DNA from: Hydractinia symbiolongicarpus
Taxonomy: Eukaryota; Cnidaria; Hydrozoa; Anthoathecata; Hydractiniidae
Direction: 5' to 3'
Length of the DNA stretch: 64,000 nt
Assembly (NCBI RefSeq): GCF_029227915.1
Contig: NC_079889.1
Span: forward strand, 5,518,001 to 5,582,000
The translations under genes and the position numbers were made by a program. Shown in pieces: positions 1 to 11,665 of the stretch. Position 1 is the stretch's first letter; each line of letters begins with the position of its first letter. The notes under the pieces were generated by a model. That model was not told where the DNA came from, did no database searches, and saw only the letters and a list, made by a program, of their open reading frames with translations.

Positions 1-436
1 TTACTTTTTTACTTGAAGTACAACTTTTTTTAATCGTTCACACAAAGGCACACAATATGTTTTTTCTAATACAAGAAAAAAAAATTATCTTACGGCTTTT
101 CATCTTCCCTTAAATTCGTCTATTCTTTTTATCATTTATATTTTCGTCTTTAGATCTACGTGCAATATAACACTTTAGGCAACAAAATCTGTGCTTTAGA
201 TAACATAGAAAAAGGTGTTACACATTGCATTTCTTCGAAAAGAACATAATGTGAAAAAAAAGAGGAAGAAAAGACATAATCATCTAGAGGTAAGATTTTT
301 AAATTAAAAGTGTAAATGTGGTTCCAGTTCAAAAAGCACCATAATTTTTATGTTTACCACAGTAAGATAATTGGACAACTTAAAAGAAAAAAAAGACTTA
401 CTCGGTAATATTGGTTCGTTATGCATTCTGTGATAT
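1..436. other. Intergenic, no gene seen
   Basis: AT-rich sequence with poly-T and poly-A runs. No reading frame with protein-like composition and no recognisable repeat was found before the minisatellite. Confidence 0.5.
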
Positions 437-698
437 CTTGACGTGCTTGTCCCACGTGACGCTTGACGTGCTTGTTTCACGTGACGCTTGACGTGCTTGT
501 TTTAGGTGACACTTGAGGTGCTTGTTTCAGGTGTGACACTTGACGTGCTTGTTTCTGGTGACGCTTGACGTGCTTGTTTCACGTGACGCTTGACGTGCTT
601 GTTTTAGGTGACACTTGAGGTGCTTGTTTCAGGTGTGACACTTGACGTGCTTGTTTCAGGTGACACTTGAAGTGCTTGTTTCGGGTGACACTTGAAGT
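437..698. repeat. 25-bp minisatellite with higher-order structure
   Basis: About 10.4 tandem copies of a unit close to CTTGACGTGCTTGTTTCAC plus GTGACG. Units 2-5 and 6-9 match each other in order as a 102-bp block (25+25+27+25), including the same 27-bp variant unit with an extra GT. The array therefore grew partly by duplication of four-unit blocks. Open frames across it are repeat translations. Confidence 0.9.
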
Positions 699-906
699 TT
701 TTTTCAAATTATTAACATCACAATTTCTTATTGCGAAGCAATTTAGCTTCGCGAGCAAAGCGAGCGAAGCGAAATTGTGGAGCACGTTTGCTACACGCGA
801 GGTATACCAAGAGAATTATTGAGATTCTCTTAAAATCAGCGTAAAGAAATAGGACTGATATTTTTGCACATAAATCTAGGGTATTTTTTTTTCTAATAAA
901 ACAAAT

Positions 907-1033
907 AAGTTCGGACCGAGGGGTTAAAGTATAAGTCTAGTAAAAAATGCAATAAGTACGGCTCGTACCCCCCCCCCACCCCCGGATTTTGACCCCCCCG
1001 CCTTTCGGTCCAGATTATACGTCCGCCGAACTT
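907..1033. mobile_element. Short MITE-like element with C-rich core
   Basis: The ends are inverted: AAGTTCGG at 907-914 and CCGAACTT at 1026-1033. The next block inward is also complementary (ACCGA near the left end, TCGGT near the right). The middle carries long C runs (about 967-998), which would be G runs on the minus strand. There is no coding capacity. A small non-autonomous DNA transposon is the best guess, but the target duplication is not clear. Confidence 0.45.
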
Positions 1034-1927
1034 GAACACACAAAGAGAAATATGCTGTGAACAAGAAACGGTAGTCGGCATTTTAGACACGTATATTTTA
1101 CAGACCTAAAATATGCCTTATTTCTTTGTATTATAGCTAATCATTGTATAAATAATTAATTAATTATTTTGCAATTCTGCTTCTAATACTAATATAGTTG
1201 TATTTTAATGAAACATAATAGTATTAAAACGGTTTTCTTCTTTTGAAAAAATTTAGTGCTAGTCCTGTTTCTAATCGACTTTACTTGTGTATTTTAAGGT
1301 TTTTTGTTGCTGTGCTTTTTCTGGAGATTTTAGTTGGATTGGAAAGCTCCTGTGTAAGCTACCCTTTTGTAAAGAAATATTGAAGTAATTTGTACAATTA
1401 TAACGCGCCGAGCTGTGTTTTATTTTATTGTTTCTAAGAAGATGTAAGAATACAATATTATCAATTTTAATTGGTTTTATCCAAATCAAGGTAAGGCTTA
1501 ATTACACGAAAGGTAGCTACCTAGAGCTCTGTTTTGTATAAAAGAATTAAAAGTAATTTGTAGAATACATATGGAGAAGCTGTATTACTACCTGACTGAT
1601 ACCAAGATATAGGAAAACCTGTAGCTAGGGCGCAGACAAAACAAATAGCTCTGGGTGCTAGAGTGAGCCGACCAACTGTTTTTTATCACAGTTTTTTATT
1701 TATTATATATAATTAACCTGTTAGCTACAGTAATTAAAAAAAATATCCACTTTTGCTATGAAACCAACAGCAATGTAATTGTCAATAGGAATTAGTTGTC
1801 CGTACACCCTCCCTGAGAACAAGGTTTAAAACGACATTAAAACATTAAAACTGTCATTAAACAGAACTCCAAGGATGCTCAAGCCGCACACGTCCTCTAA
1901 ACGGCGTGGGCATCTTCGAAACTGCTT
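1034..1927. other. Intergenic, no gene seen
   Basis: AT-rich DNA with GCTAGC-type words. The only open frame (1271-1489, minus) lacks any recognisable domain or splice context. Confidence 0.4.
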
Positions 1928-2300
1928 ATAAGCTGCATACGCCGTAAAACATGCAGGCGTTTTTGGGCAAGTTTGGCGTTTTGAAAAAAATTCAAGTATT
2001 CACCCGAAAAAACCCGCATAGACCATAAAATAAACAATGTGGTAGCAAAGTTCCTAAAAAAACTGTTTTTGATGGTTTTTGATAAAATTTACTTGATAAA
2101 TAACTTTTAAACTTTATTAACTCCTTTCTCTTAAAGCACCTTTTTCCAACTATCGTCCACAAGGTATGTTACAAGGAATTGAATTTTGGAAATGCTCCAG
2201 GCAAGTTCGGGAAAGTGCTGGCGGTTTGGAAGACAACTGCTAACTTAATTCGGAAAGTTCCCCGAACTCGCCCTTATATGTGTGGGCGTTTGCAGCTTAT
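1928..2300. repeat. Possible small TIR element
   Basis: ATAAGCTGCATACGCC (1928-1943) and GGCGTTTGCAGCTTAT (2285-2300) are inverted copies with one mismatch. Further inward, GGGCAAGTTTGG and an inverted AGTTCGGG-like block suggest that the inverted repeat extends with more divergence. No coding content and no clear target duplication. It could be chance pairing plus a local duplication. Confidence 0.35.
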
Positions 2301-3567
2301 TGACACCCTCTTATTTTAGAATATTCTCAGGAATAATAGACCAAGAGAAATTACATCACAGTTTCTTGTCCACCGCCCACGTGTGTTTGAGAACAACCCA
2401 CATAAAAAAGTTCGTTATTTTTTAAATTATTTGTGTAAATATTACTATTTTATTCACGATAAACCATTTGTCAGTCATTTTATTCGTCCAACAAAGAATC
2501 CTATCCAAGGTGCTTTTCTATTAGTGCTAAATTTAATAATTGACATGATTCAGCATAGTTTTTAAAAGGGTCTGATTGCAAAATATGATTGCCAAAGTTC
2601 AGCACTTGTAATATTTGTGTATTTGTGTACTCAGCTTCTAAAACACACACAAGAGACATTATAATTACCTCTGGGTGATTACATTAATGTTGGTTGAAAA
2701 AAAATCTGAATGATGAGAAGCATATGTTTTTAAATGGGTCTAGGACAATAAACTTATTTAATTTCTCTTGGCCTTGCATCAATCAAATTCTGAAAAAATA
2801 AACACTTTTAAAATGATTTTGTCAGATTTGGAAACTGTTGGTACGGTTGGAACTTTGCATATAAAATTAGTAAAGTTGCCGGAGTGTTTAGTTTTTTTCT
2901 TTTATACTTTTCCGAATTAGCCTTAATTATTTATGAGATGAAAAACAGCGTTTTCAATTCCATTGACTTGGCCATCCCTTAAAGGCACTGGAAGCTTCAC
3001 TATAAGAAAATGTTTTCTTTTTCTTTTAGATTGTGTACAATGGGAGTGAGTGATGTAATCTTCCAATGCGTGTGGTGAAAAGAAGGCGAAACCGTTGTTG
3101 TTTTTCTGCCCAAAATTGAAGCTATTTAATAAATCTTGATAAAGTTAAAAAACTGTTTTGATTTGTTTGTTTTTGTTTTAATTTCCCGTGAGTTTCGTTC
3201 AAGCAGATTCTGTGGCTTCTAGTGCCGGTATTTTTACGTGAAAAAAATACTGTTTTGTTGTAAGGTCATTTACGAAATCGTTAACGTTAGGACCAACTTC
3301 TGCGGGTTGTACCACTCGATGTATTACATATCTTTCGGAATACTGCTAAAAGTGTAATTTTGTATTGCGCTCTTTACTTTTATCATTCTGTAGGAAAAGG
3401 CGGTACAAAATTTTAACACGCGTTATTCGTTTGTGTTAGTTTCGCGTAATCTAATTTTCTCGCACATTTTGAAAAGAATATCCCACGCACATCAAATACT
3501 CGCGCAGTCTCTTCGCAAAAAAAAACTGTTTTTGCGCAACGAATTGTTCGGCAGAGCGTTCATTTCC
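2301..3567. other. Intergenic, no gene seen
   Basis: AT-rich sequence. A 60-residue open frame at 2383-2565 has no family resemblance. Nothing else supported. Confidence 0.4.
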
Positions 3568-3650
3568 CTACCTCGTCCCCAGGGTTCTTCTACGCTATGA
3601 TATTCAATTTTGATGTATTTCGGAAGATGTTAGCGCCAAAGAAACAAGAA
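3568..3650 (+). mobile_element. Solo terminus of the CCTCGTCCCCAGGG transposon family
   Basis: The sequence begins CTACCTCGTCCCCAGGG, the same terminal motif that bounds the two nested elements at 12543-17304. An imperfect fold-back partner (CGCTAGGGAC near 3650) follows. The matching second end was not found nearby, so this is a fragment or a diverged miniature copy. Confidence 0.5.
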
Positions 3651-5774
3651 GCGCTAGGGACAAAGTATTGGATAGTTTAATTTTGCTTGCAACTCGCGAA
3701 ATGCTTCGCAAACTTTTTTTTAATTTCTAGTTGATGATTCACAGATGGTGATAAAAATTAAATTTCAAAATTGAAAATTGAAAAGCTAAATAGATCTGTT
3801 TTGTTTACTAATTATGCAGATTTTAACACACGAGTTTTTTGAATTAAAAATACATTTTCTAAATTTTAAAGTGTAAGTATATACTTTAGAAAAATATCCA
3901 CTATGTTGCGTCTTTCTTATGAGTTGAAAAAAATGTTTTCCTGCCAACTGAAAAACTGGATGGCCGAATGTATTGTATTTACTGAAGTCTGGAAGCTTAT
4001 AAAAAATGTTTTGGTAACTCTTTGGTATAGAAATTGTAATTTTAAACTCTTCAAATTTCTCTACGTTTTGATTAATCGTCAAGAGCATATTGTATATATA
4101 ATTTATTTTTTTGAATCATTACTTTTATATTCTAAACATGACACATATTTATAGCAGTTTTTTAAAACTGAAATGTACATATCCTGTATAAACATTTTGA
4201 TAAATAAATAAAATATAATAAACAATTTCAGCGAAATAAAAAGAAGAGCGTGACCACTTTCCTGTATCAATACTCAGTTTATTTAAAAAAAAATTGTATT
4301 GCAACACAGCATGACAAGTCGTCATGGCAGCAATATTTTGGCTTTTGTTTTCTTATCCACACACACAAATTCATTTTAACAAGTTTGAGAAAATAGTTTG
4401 TTCAGCATTTACCTTTTTTACAGTTACTATGTTGATATCAATAATCATAACACTGGTAAAAGAGAATTAAAAGCAGCAGAAATTGAAAATGTACAATAAC
4501 TTTTCATTAATCGAAATAATAAAAAATTTCCAAAAAAGCAAAAAACAAAATTTAAAATTTGGGAAAAAGCTTTTTAGAAAAAATTCATCTTCTGCCCTAC
4601 GATAAAACAAAAAAAACATTGTGACCATGTGGCTAACATCATATGTATTTCTTAAGTTCTAGTATTATTCGCCTAGTCATTTCTATGTTGTGCTATAAGT
4701 GCTAATTAAATTTTGTTAAAACTATCTACTCCACTTAATGCAATCAAATTCTTTTCACCAAAATACATTGACAGCCAGAGCAGGTTTATCTGCGATTTTA
4801 AACATACCATTTGTGGAACTAACCGTCTTAACTATTTCTCGAAATCGCAAAACAGCATCGTTTGGCCAGTACTCTGGAAAAGTTTTACTTTCGCAAAGAG
4901 TAGGCAAAGCAAACAACTTTCAAAATACTGCACTTTCCACAATATCCGCATATTATGATGCAATCCGTAACGCAGCCCGGAAAGGTCTGAAAAATTGGGG
5001 AATTATGGCGTGCTGAGATAAGCAAAAGTTAGTACAGCTTAGGAACTTGAATCTAGCCAAATATTCTAATTCCGCTATAAAAACAATGACAATTTGCCTT
5101 TTACAGGTTTGAAGTGCGTGCTGCTTGCTACTTGCTATAGAAACTACGTTCCTCAATTAATTTTGATTGCGATCTTCAAAAATCCTCCCTCTTTTCATTA
5201 ATTTATATCCTACGTTGTTGGCTCATAAATAGTTAAAATAATGAATTAAATCAGAAAATTTTGTGGTACATTTTTGTTTCAACGCATTGAACATAAATCA
5301 TTCACTTATCTTCGCAATCTTACTTTAATTTTTTGGGGAAGTAGCTACTAAAATTAATTGTGCCAGCTGTTTAACTGTAATTCGAAGTTGGCAATTGGTG
5401 GACTGTTTATTCAAATTTATTCTGTTATTTATTCTATTATTATTATTGTTCTATTATTCTGTTTATTCTGCTACATATTTGTCATTAAAGGACAGAACAG
5501 AAAATTACTGCATAGAAACTTTTTAAAGCTTATTTTATGTTGTCATTTGTTTATAATTTTTGCTGCCAGTATTCCCTTCTTGACCCTAATTACCATTTGA
5601 TTTGCATGCAATTGGTACGAGCTTGTTGGTATAAAAGATGGTGAGCAAATTCATAAAAGATCTAAAAATCGAAGGTGATATAATGACCAGCTAATAATCT
5701 TCATAGGAAAACTAGATAAGAATTCTAACTACAGTGAGAATTTTTTTCAAAGAGAATTGAACTTTTGCTTTGAT
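3651..5774. other. Intergenic, one ORF of unknown status
   Basis: Mostly AT-rich DNA. It contains the unassigned frame at 4738-5016, listed separately. The two opposing frames around 3786-4154 are low-complexity and unsupported. Confidence 0.4.
4738..5016 (+). CDS. Unrecognised 92-residue ORF
   Basis: Starts with ATG and has a fairly balanced composition for this AT-rich region, with no long homopolymers. The C-terminal part is basic (AARKGLKNWG). It shows no signal peptide, membrane segment or known motif. An overlapping plus-strand frame and a minus-strand frame are also open, so this may be chance or a remnant of an old repeat. Function unknown. Confidence 0.12.
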   Translation: MQSNSFHQNTLTARAGLSAILNIPFVELTVLTISRNRKTASFGQYSGKVLLSQRVGKANNFQNTALSTISAYYDAIRNAARKGLKNWGIMAC

Positions 5775-5998
5775 TAATTCGAATTAGAAAGAGCCGACTG
5801 TATTTAGCCTTTGACCTTACCAATGATCTAATCTAGTCGAATATACAAAAAAACTTGATTTCTTGCTAGCTGTTTCTTCCAGTAACACAACAAAAGAGTG
5901 TAATTTTTAAACAACATCAATGATTTATAAGTATAAATTTTTTGCAAAACAACACATTGAGTTTTATACAGTCGGCTCCTTTCTCGTTCTTATTAGAA
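5775..5998. repeat. Palindromic (fold-back) repeat
   Basis: The arms at about 5781-5803 and 5966-5995 are inverted copies; GAAAGAGCCGACTGTAT faces ATACAGTCGGCTCCTTTC with a one-base bulge. About 160 bp of AT-rich spacer separates them. This looks like a small MITE or fold-back element just upstream of the synaptotagmin-like gene. Confidence 0.45.
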
Positions 5999-6210
5999 GG
6001 AAGGACTGGAAATTAACTTTTATACAAGAAAAATTAACAATAGTCGAAAAAACAAGAACTACATGATATATTTTGAAATATTGAACAAAAGAGGGTGTAG
6101 AATTTCTCGATTACTATTTTTCGTTTGACTGAAACAAACTTGTCTACAAACGCTCAGATGTCGCTTCACATCACTTCACCATTCTTTAATAAGGTTTTGT
6201 TTATGTTTTC

Positions 6211-6233
6211 AGGTGCAGTAACTTTCATTAAAG
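6211..6233 (+). promoter_or_regulatory. Splice acceptor and 21-nt 5' UTR before the synaptotagmin-like ATG
   Basis: The tract TTTATGTTTTCAG ends at 6212, and the start codon follows after 21 nt. This is either the 3' end of a 5' UTR intron or a spliced-leader addition site. Confidence 0.55.
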
Positions 6234-9200
6234 ATGGCAATGAGCACAGGTAAGTAGTTCTCTGCAAATTGTAATATTTTTTGATTCACGAAAGAATGAA
6301 AATAATCTCTGAAATTAATTTTTTATTGTAACGTGAACTTATTGTAACGTAAAAAATAAGGTTGCACCCGAAAAAAAAAACAATAAAAGTGATATACACC
6401 TTTCCTGAATTAGTTTCCTTTGATGTGCTGCTGCTATTTTTAACTTTGTCAAACAAAATAAATGTGATTATCAAAATGCTCACCTGAAACTTGATAAAAT
6501 GTGAAATCTTTAGATTCATACAGCAAAAAAACAACCAGTTAAAACAATTTTTTTAATTTTGTACTAATCGGCCTCTGCTTGAAACAGAATCTTATTAGTA
6601 CAAATTGAAAATTAAGAAGACTTTGACCATAACATTAACACCACCAAACAGCACTTTCACATGTCGGATTAAATTGCAAATTTATAGACACACTAATTTA
6701 ATGATGCTGAATATGATCTATACATCTCATTAGGGAAACGTGTATTGCATGTGTTTATGGAGGGACTGAGTTTTATAAATTCGTTTTAGTGCCTATCAGC
6801 AACGAATGATGAGAAGTTTCAGTTTCAAATAAAAGTTAATATACGCAAACTGCTAAACGTTTTGTAACGTGGGTGTTATAAAAGTTTCAAATCATTATCA
6901 AATACTCTAATAACTCGATATATGAAGTTTCGGTTGATTTAATTTAAGGTTGAGCAAAGCTTCTTCTGTTTTTTTTTCTAAGCGATAGGCGTAATATTAT
7001 ATTTTTTTTCGACTGTGTTTTAATAGATTTTTATCCATTTGCTGTTGTCGGTTATGCCCGCTTTTAATCATTTGTTTGTTTTACGTACATGCATTTTATT
7101 ATAATCTTCAACAAGTCATTTGCATTTTGTTTCTATGTTTGAAATTTGTTTTTATTTTATGTTGAAAAACGTGCTGCTAATTTGGTACTTGTAAATGAGT
7201 TGACATAATAGCAAATGTTATTCGTTAGTTCTTCGTTTATTGGATAGTTTTCCACTTCTTCTCGTGTCTTTTACCCAAAAGACTTGTTTTCATTTGTGGC
7301 GAAAAAACTAGCACATTGTTCTTTTTGTTATTTGGCATGACCGTAGATAGTGCTGCCAATTCTTGGAAAGGAAACCTGAGAAATATAAAAGCAAATTGAA
7401 AATTTTTTAACTTGCTATAATTGTTTAATTTAAGTGAACTTTTTTGTGAGTGATCATTTTTTTAAAAAGACCAAGTGACGTTTATGACACTTTGGCTATA
7501 CACAGTAAAAGAACAACAATACTATACAACATCGTTCGGGATAAACGGATGTGTATCAGTAAATGTTACCAACGTCGTTTTTTTTGTTTTAGGTGAATTT
7601 TATGGCATTGCTTCACTGTTGGTTGTATTGATACTCCTACTTATTATATCATACTTAGTATGGTACTACTACTGGAGACGGAAAAGACGTGGTGGGGGTT
7701 TCGAAAAACTATCAACACTACCTGACAAACATCAAGTTGTGAATAAAACTCCAACCATACAATTAAATACATTAGAGTTTACTTTGCCACAGAGCATACA
7801 TAAACGTCCCACAACCCACTTAGAGGGTTGTGACGGCGGGTTTAATTATCATGTTGATGAGCAAGTAGCCAAATTTAAAGCATCCAAACAAAGACATCTA
7901 TCAGAACCTGCCAAAAAAGAATCCGGAGTGAAAACTAGTTATGGATTTCTAAAACCAGAATTGTACAATGATGTTGACAGCGACTACGATTTGGATGAAG
8001 ATTTACCTCCAGGTAATATTGGCAGAGTGTGGTTTAATTTAGAGTATGACGCCGAATCCGAAAAACTCATAGTTACAGTTGAAAAAATACGAAATTTACC
8101 AGGTAGGCAACAACGCGGAAGTTTATCACTGGCTGCTGGAAGTTCTTGTGATCCGTTTATGAGATTATATCTGTTACCGGACGAAAAGAGATATTTACAA
8201 TCTAAGATGAAAAGGAAGACGAAGAATCCGAATTTCAACGAAACATTTATGTTCACGATGTCTTACAATCTGTTGATCGAAAGAACATTACGCATCACCA
8301 TATTTGATGTTGACCGCTTTATGCGCCAGACTATTATTGGTCATGTTTTATATCCACTTGGTGAACTTGATATAACGTCGTTGACTAAAGAATGGAAGGA
8401 CGTCGAGAAATCATCTCAGGTGAGATTTTTGTGATTAAATGTAATAAAGTTATTTTGAGATATTGCCTTGTACCAAACGCCTTCTTTTTTCGTGACGTAA
8501 TTTAATATATATTTCATTTTTTATTAATATTTTGTTTTATTTACTTATTTTATAGATAGCCAATAACGAAGGCCGCTTGCAAATTGGATTGACCCACTTA
8601 CCAGCTTTAAATCGTGTAGCTGTAAATATAATTCGGGGTCAGAAAATTGGAAATGATGAATATCCGATTCCCGGTAAGTTTGTTCAAGGAAAAAGAATAT
8701 TTACACAGGTGTAGTTATTCTTGATCTTAAATTCATATATGTCAATTTTAGTTTTTTTATAATTTTTCATGTGGCTTACCATGTTCGAATCTTCGTTCTT
8801 TTCCATCCCTGTTATAACGATTGCGGGGATTATCTTAAAATAGAGAAAGTTGGAAAATTGAAACAACAGAGTAATTTCGTTATATTTTTAACACGTGTCT
8901 TTGATTTTTATCAACATTTGTTTGTTTATGTCCATGAACTTTTATTATAATTAGTGAATGCAATGAATATATTTCCCCATACCTTTAAATTTATTTAGAT
9001 TCGTATGTTAAAGTGACATATTCCGTGCTGAACAAGGTGCACAAAATTAAGAAAACCAGTACACAAAAACATAGTACTGAACCTTTTTACAACCAAACTT
9101 TTGAGTTTAAAATCGATCAACCTGGCATGGAGATGGCTTGTTTAAACTTTGAAGTCTTTCATAGCACTACGGGTGTGAAAAATGATAAACCATTAGGAAC

Positions 9201-9312
9201 GTTTCTGATTGGTGGACCCATGTGTGCACGTGGTAGGGAGTTGGAACATTGGTCAAACATGACGATCAAACCACAAGCAGTCGTAAAAGAGTGGCATAAT
9301 GTAAAAATATAA
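6234..9312 (+). CDS. Synaptotagmin-like tandem-C2 membrane protein
   Basis: CDS join(6234..6249, 7593..8419, 8556..8673, 8999..9312), 424 residues, close to the usual synaptotagmin length. All introns are GT-AG and the frame is kept through each. Residues 1-10 form a short lumenal end, about 11-32 are one membrane span, followed by a basic stop-transfer stretch (WRRKRR). About 148-274 is a C2A domain with CDPF at 191-194 and FDVDRF at 243-248. About 282-424 is C2B, with DSYVKV at 321-326, the KKTS strand, and WHNV near the end, which resembles the conserved WHxL motif. Such proteins tether vesicles and act in exocytosis. The first acidic residue of C2A loop 1 appears replaced within a long Ser/Gly/Ala insert, and C2B loop 3 (VFHSTTGV) lacks the Asp-x-Asp pair, so C2B probably does not bind calcium. 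The vertebrate subtype cannot be assigned. A leading acceptor at 6211-6212 implies an upstream exon or a trans-spliced leader. Confidence 0.88.
6360..6725. repeat. Dispersed repeat, copy 1 (inside intron 1)
   Basis: This stretch matches the reverse complement of about 30361-30690. Shared blocks include ACTTGATAAAATGTGAAATC, a CTTGAAACAGAA..CTTATTAGTA block and ATGATG(C/T)TGAATATGAT. Identity is high in blocks with small indels. No coding content is apparent; family unknown. Confidence 0.6.
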
Positions 9313-9346
9313 TTATTATTTTTTGTATGTGTACATAGAAAAAAAG

Positions 9347-9352
9347 AATAAA
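9347..9352 (+). promoter_or_regulatory. Poly(A) signal of the synaptotagmin-like gene
   Basis: AATAAA lies about 35 nt after the stop codon, so the 3' UTR is very short. It is the first canonical signal downstream. Confidence 0.5.
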
Positions 9353-10038
9353 TTTTGATGTTCTTCACTTTAAGAATTCCCCGTAATAGAAGACCAAATT
9401 TGTAGTAGTTAGATCAATTTTTTTTCGCTACTGGATTTCTGCAGGGTTTTTTCTTCAACACAATATTGATACTCAGCAAAGGTCTATTTTTTAATTTTGC
9501 AATTGACGAAGGTTTGTCTTAACCACAAATCAAATATGTTACATAATTCATACACTTCACCAGGTAAACGTTTTAAAAATTAGCACACGTCCTTAGAATC
9601 ACATCCTTAAGCTAGTCTTTTGTGTTTTCAAGCCTGAGAGTAAAACAAGACTGGAGTGATCATATATTCCTAGAGTGCTTTTTTTCAAAAACATTCTTAA
9701 ACATAATTTAAAGTCCAGCATACCTTTAACCTGTCTGTTGTGTAGGGTACATAGGAGGACGCCAAAAAAATAATTTTATTAAAGAATATAAAGAGAGGAT
9801 GTAATTTTAGTACATATAATTAGAAATATCTATAATATGTAGAAAGTTTTAAAATACAATAATAATCGCATGTAATGACAATTTTTATAACGAAAGTTCG
9901 TCACTAAAAAAACACACGAATGTCATTCCAACAAACGATTCACTGTTTTTTCTTGCTTTCTTGATTGAGTTGACTAAATATCCCTGTTTTTTTATCTATT
10001 GGTGTTTTTGTAAGTTTTTATATGCAAGTAAAGAGCTT
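9353..10038. other. Intergenic, no gene seen
   Basis: Space between two convergent genes. AT-rich, with no supported feature. Confidence 0.4.
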
Positions 10039-10855
10039 TCAAGTGCAATATTCTGTTATCTCTTTTAAATCGCAACCTTTGTTGACACAACATTCATCAA
10101 GAAAATAAATATCGCTGCTAGAAGATGACTGATGATAAGTTAAACCGTGTGATAGATCTGGCTTGACGACACCACGTCGGAGTTTCAAAAATTCGGTTGC
10201 TTTTTTTTCGTGAATAGTAAAATCTAAAAAAAACACAATCTTGTTAATAAAAACTTGTTAATAAATAATAAATAAAAGCCTAGTAGTGGAGTATAATTTG
10301 GGATTCTGAAATTGAGAAATCTCAAACGAACACACTCAACACATGCGACACTGTGCTTCAAGATTTTAAAATCAATGCACTAGAGAAAGCTACGCATGGG
10401 TTTCTTTTTTGCATGATATAAATAAATTTTGCAGAGATAAGCTAGTACTTATAACATGATGACATGATAGTTGAGACTAATGAGGAAGTTATAATAAATT
10501 ATCTGCTGATTACAACAAAAAATCCGAAAAATTTACGCAGGCAGTTGTTGACTCAAAGCTCAACAATTCAATGTTCGCATACGAGAGTACCCACTGTGAA
10601 GTAGCAAAACTTACCTTTTATCGCAGTTCTTCTATTGTGATTATCCTGACCCTTGCACAAGTGAAACAATAACAAGGTGAAATACTTGTGTGTGCACACT
10701 GGTATTGCACTTATTCGCCTTCTTCCATTCATGTTAGTGTTCGTAGAGCTTTTTTTTATCTCTTGTTCCCTCATTATATAACAACTGTATACATTTAGTA
10801 ATAACATTGTCGCGACTAGAATAACTCGGGTAAATCGATTGCCAGCCTGCCACAT
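10039..10855 (-). CDS. Insulin-like peptide precursor
   Basis: CDS complement(join(10039..10223, 10615..10855)), 141 residues. Residues about 11-25 are a hydrophobic signal core. The B-chain region (about 48-74) lies between RRR (45-47) and RR (75-76) cleavage sites and has cysteines at 54 and 67. A connecting region with another RR (96-97) follows. The A-chain end has CC at 125-126, C131 and C140 in the order CC-x4-C-x8-C, finishing EYCT. The donor CAGG-like GGTAAG and the acceptor TTTTTTTTAG give a phase-1 intron in the connecting peptide, the position and phase conserved in animal insulin genes. That is strong support independent of motif spacing. Secreted hormones of this family act on insulin/IGF-type receptors. 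Oddity: B-chain spacing is C-x12-C and A-chain spacing CC-x4-C, each one residue longer than in vertebrate insulin (x11 and x3). An acceptor-like AG lies 6 nt before the ATG. Confidence 0.82.
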
Positions 10856-10861
10856 GATGAT

Positions 10862-11484
10862 CTAATTAACAATATTTATTCAAGCATTACTTTTTTGTAG
10901 TAGCCACAATCATTATTTTCATTTTTTGATGTTATATATATTCGAAACTGTGCTAAGTTTCTTAAAAGCGTACGTACCTTATGTTCTGTTTCCCGCAGTT
11001 TCAATAATAGCTGTTAAAAAGTTGTTTTATAGGTTCACGCGTTTTCGTTAAGTTGTTGTCACTTTTATAACCGCATTGATTAAATAAACAAGCGTTGCAG
11101 CTTAACGCAAAGCTCATTTCTTCCTCTCAAAAATCTCCTCCACAGGTGTTATTAACTTCACATTTCACCTACTGACGTCAGTCGTTTTAGGGGATACTCA
11201 AGCCTTCGATATATTTTCTTAATAACGGAATGAGCATAAATTTCCGCATGTACATGTTAAAAGAAATGATAAAATAGTTCGATGGCTTCACGTCATCATT
11301 TTTCAAAATTCTTGATCTTTACCCAACATTATTTGCTCAAGAGCAAAACTGTGAACAAAAACCATAACAATTTAGAATTGGTACAGAAAAAGTAATATTT
11401 ACATTTGCAAAGAATTATAGAAATATTTAGTTTTAACAAGTCGTAGTACTTATGAATTTCCAAAAAATCCACGCATTTTAAAAA
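10862..11484. other. Upstream region of the insulin-like gene, nothing else seen
   Basis: AT-rich, with no supported gene. Any promoter of the minus-strand insulin-like gene should lie here, but no convincing TATA box was identified. Confidence 0.35.
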
Positions 11485-11489
11485 TATGG

Positions 11490-11634
11490 TGTTATGTCGC
11501 ACATTCTCTATTCGGCATAATACTTTATTGAACTTTATTGTATTGACTCTGACATATCTTATTTAGTTAAGATTTACGTTATGTTAAGCAAGCACGTCTC
11601 TTTTCTTCTCTCTGCCAACCCATGCAACATAATA
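11490..11634 (+). repeat. 5' LTR of the Gypsy element
   Basis: Begins TGTTATGTCGC and ends CAACATAATA, 145 bp long, matching the 3' LTR at 140 positions. The final CA expected of an LTR is TA here. Confidence 0.92.
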
Positions 11635-11636
11635 AT

Positions 11637-11650
11637 TGGCGACGAGAATT
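11637..11650 (+). other. Primer-binding site
   Basis: TGGCGACGAG starts 2 nt after the 5' LTR. It is complementary to the 3' end of an animal tRNA-Ser(GCU) as recalled (acceptor CTCGTCG plus CCA), so that tRNA is the likely primer. Confidence 0.6.
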
Positions 11651-11665
11651 TTGTGAGGGAAAAAG

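Noticed and set aside
437-698. CRISPR-like array
   Set aside because: Units are contiguous without unique spacers and the locus is eukaryotic.
579-785. 68-codon minus-strand ORF
   Set aside because: Mostly the 25-bp minisatellite read as protein.
5358-5600. 80-codon hydrophobic ORF as a membrane protein
   Set aside because: AT-rich codons produce Ile/Phe/Leu runs by chance; no other gene signal accompanies it.
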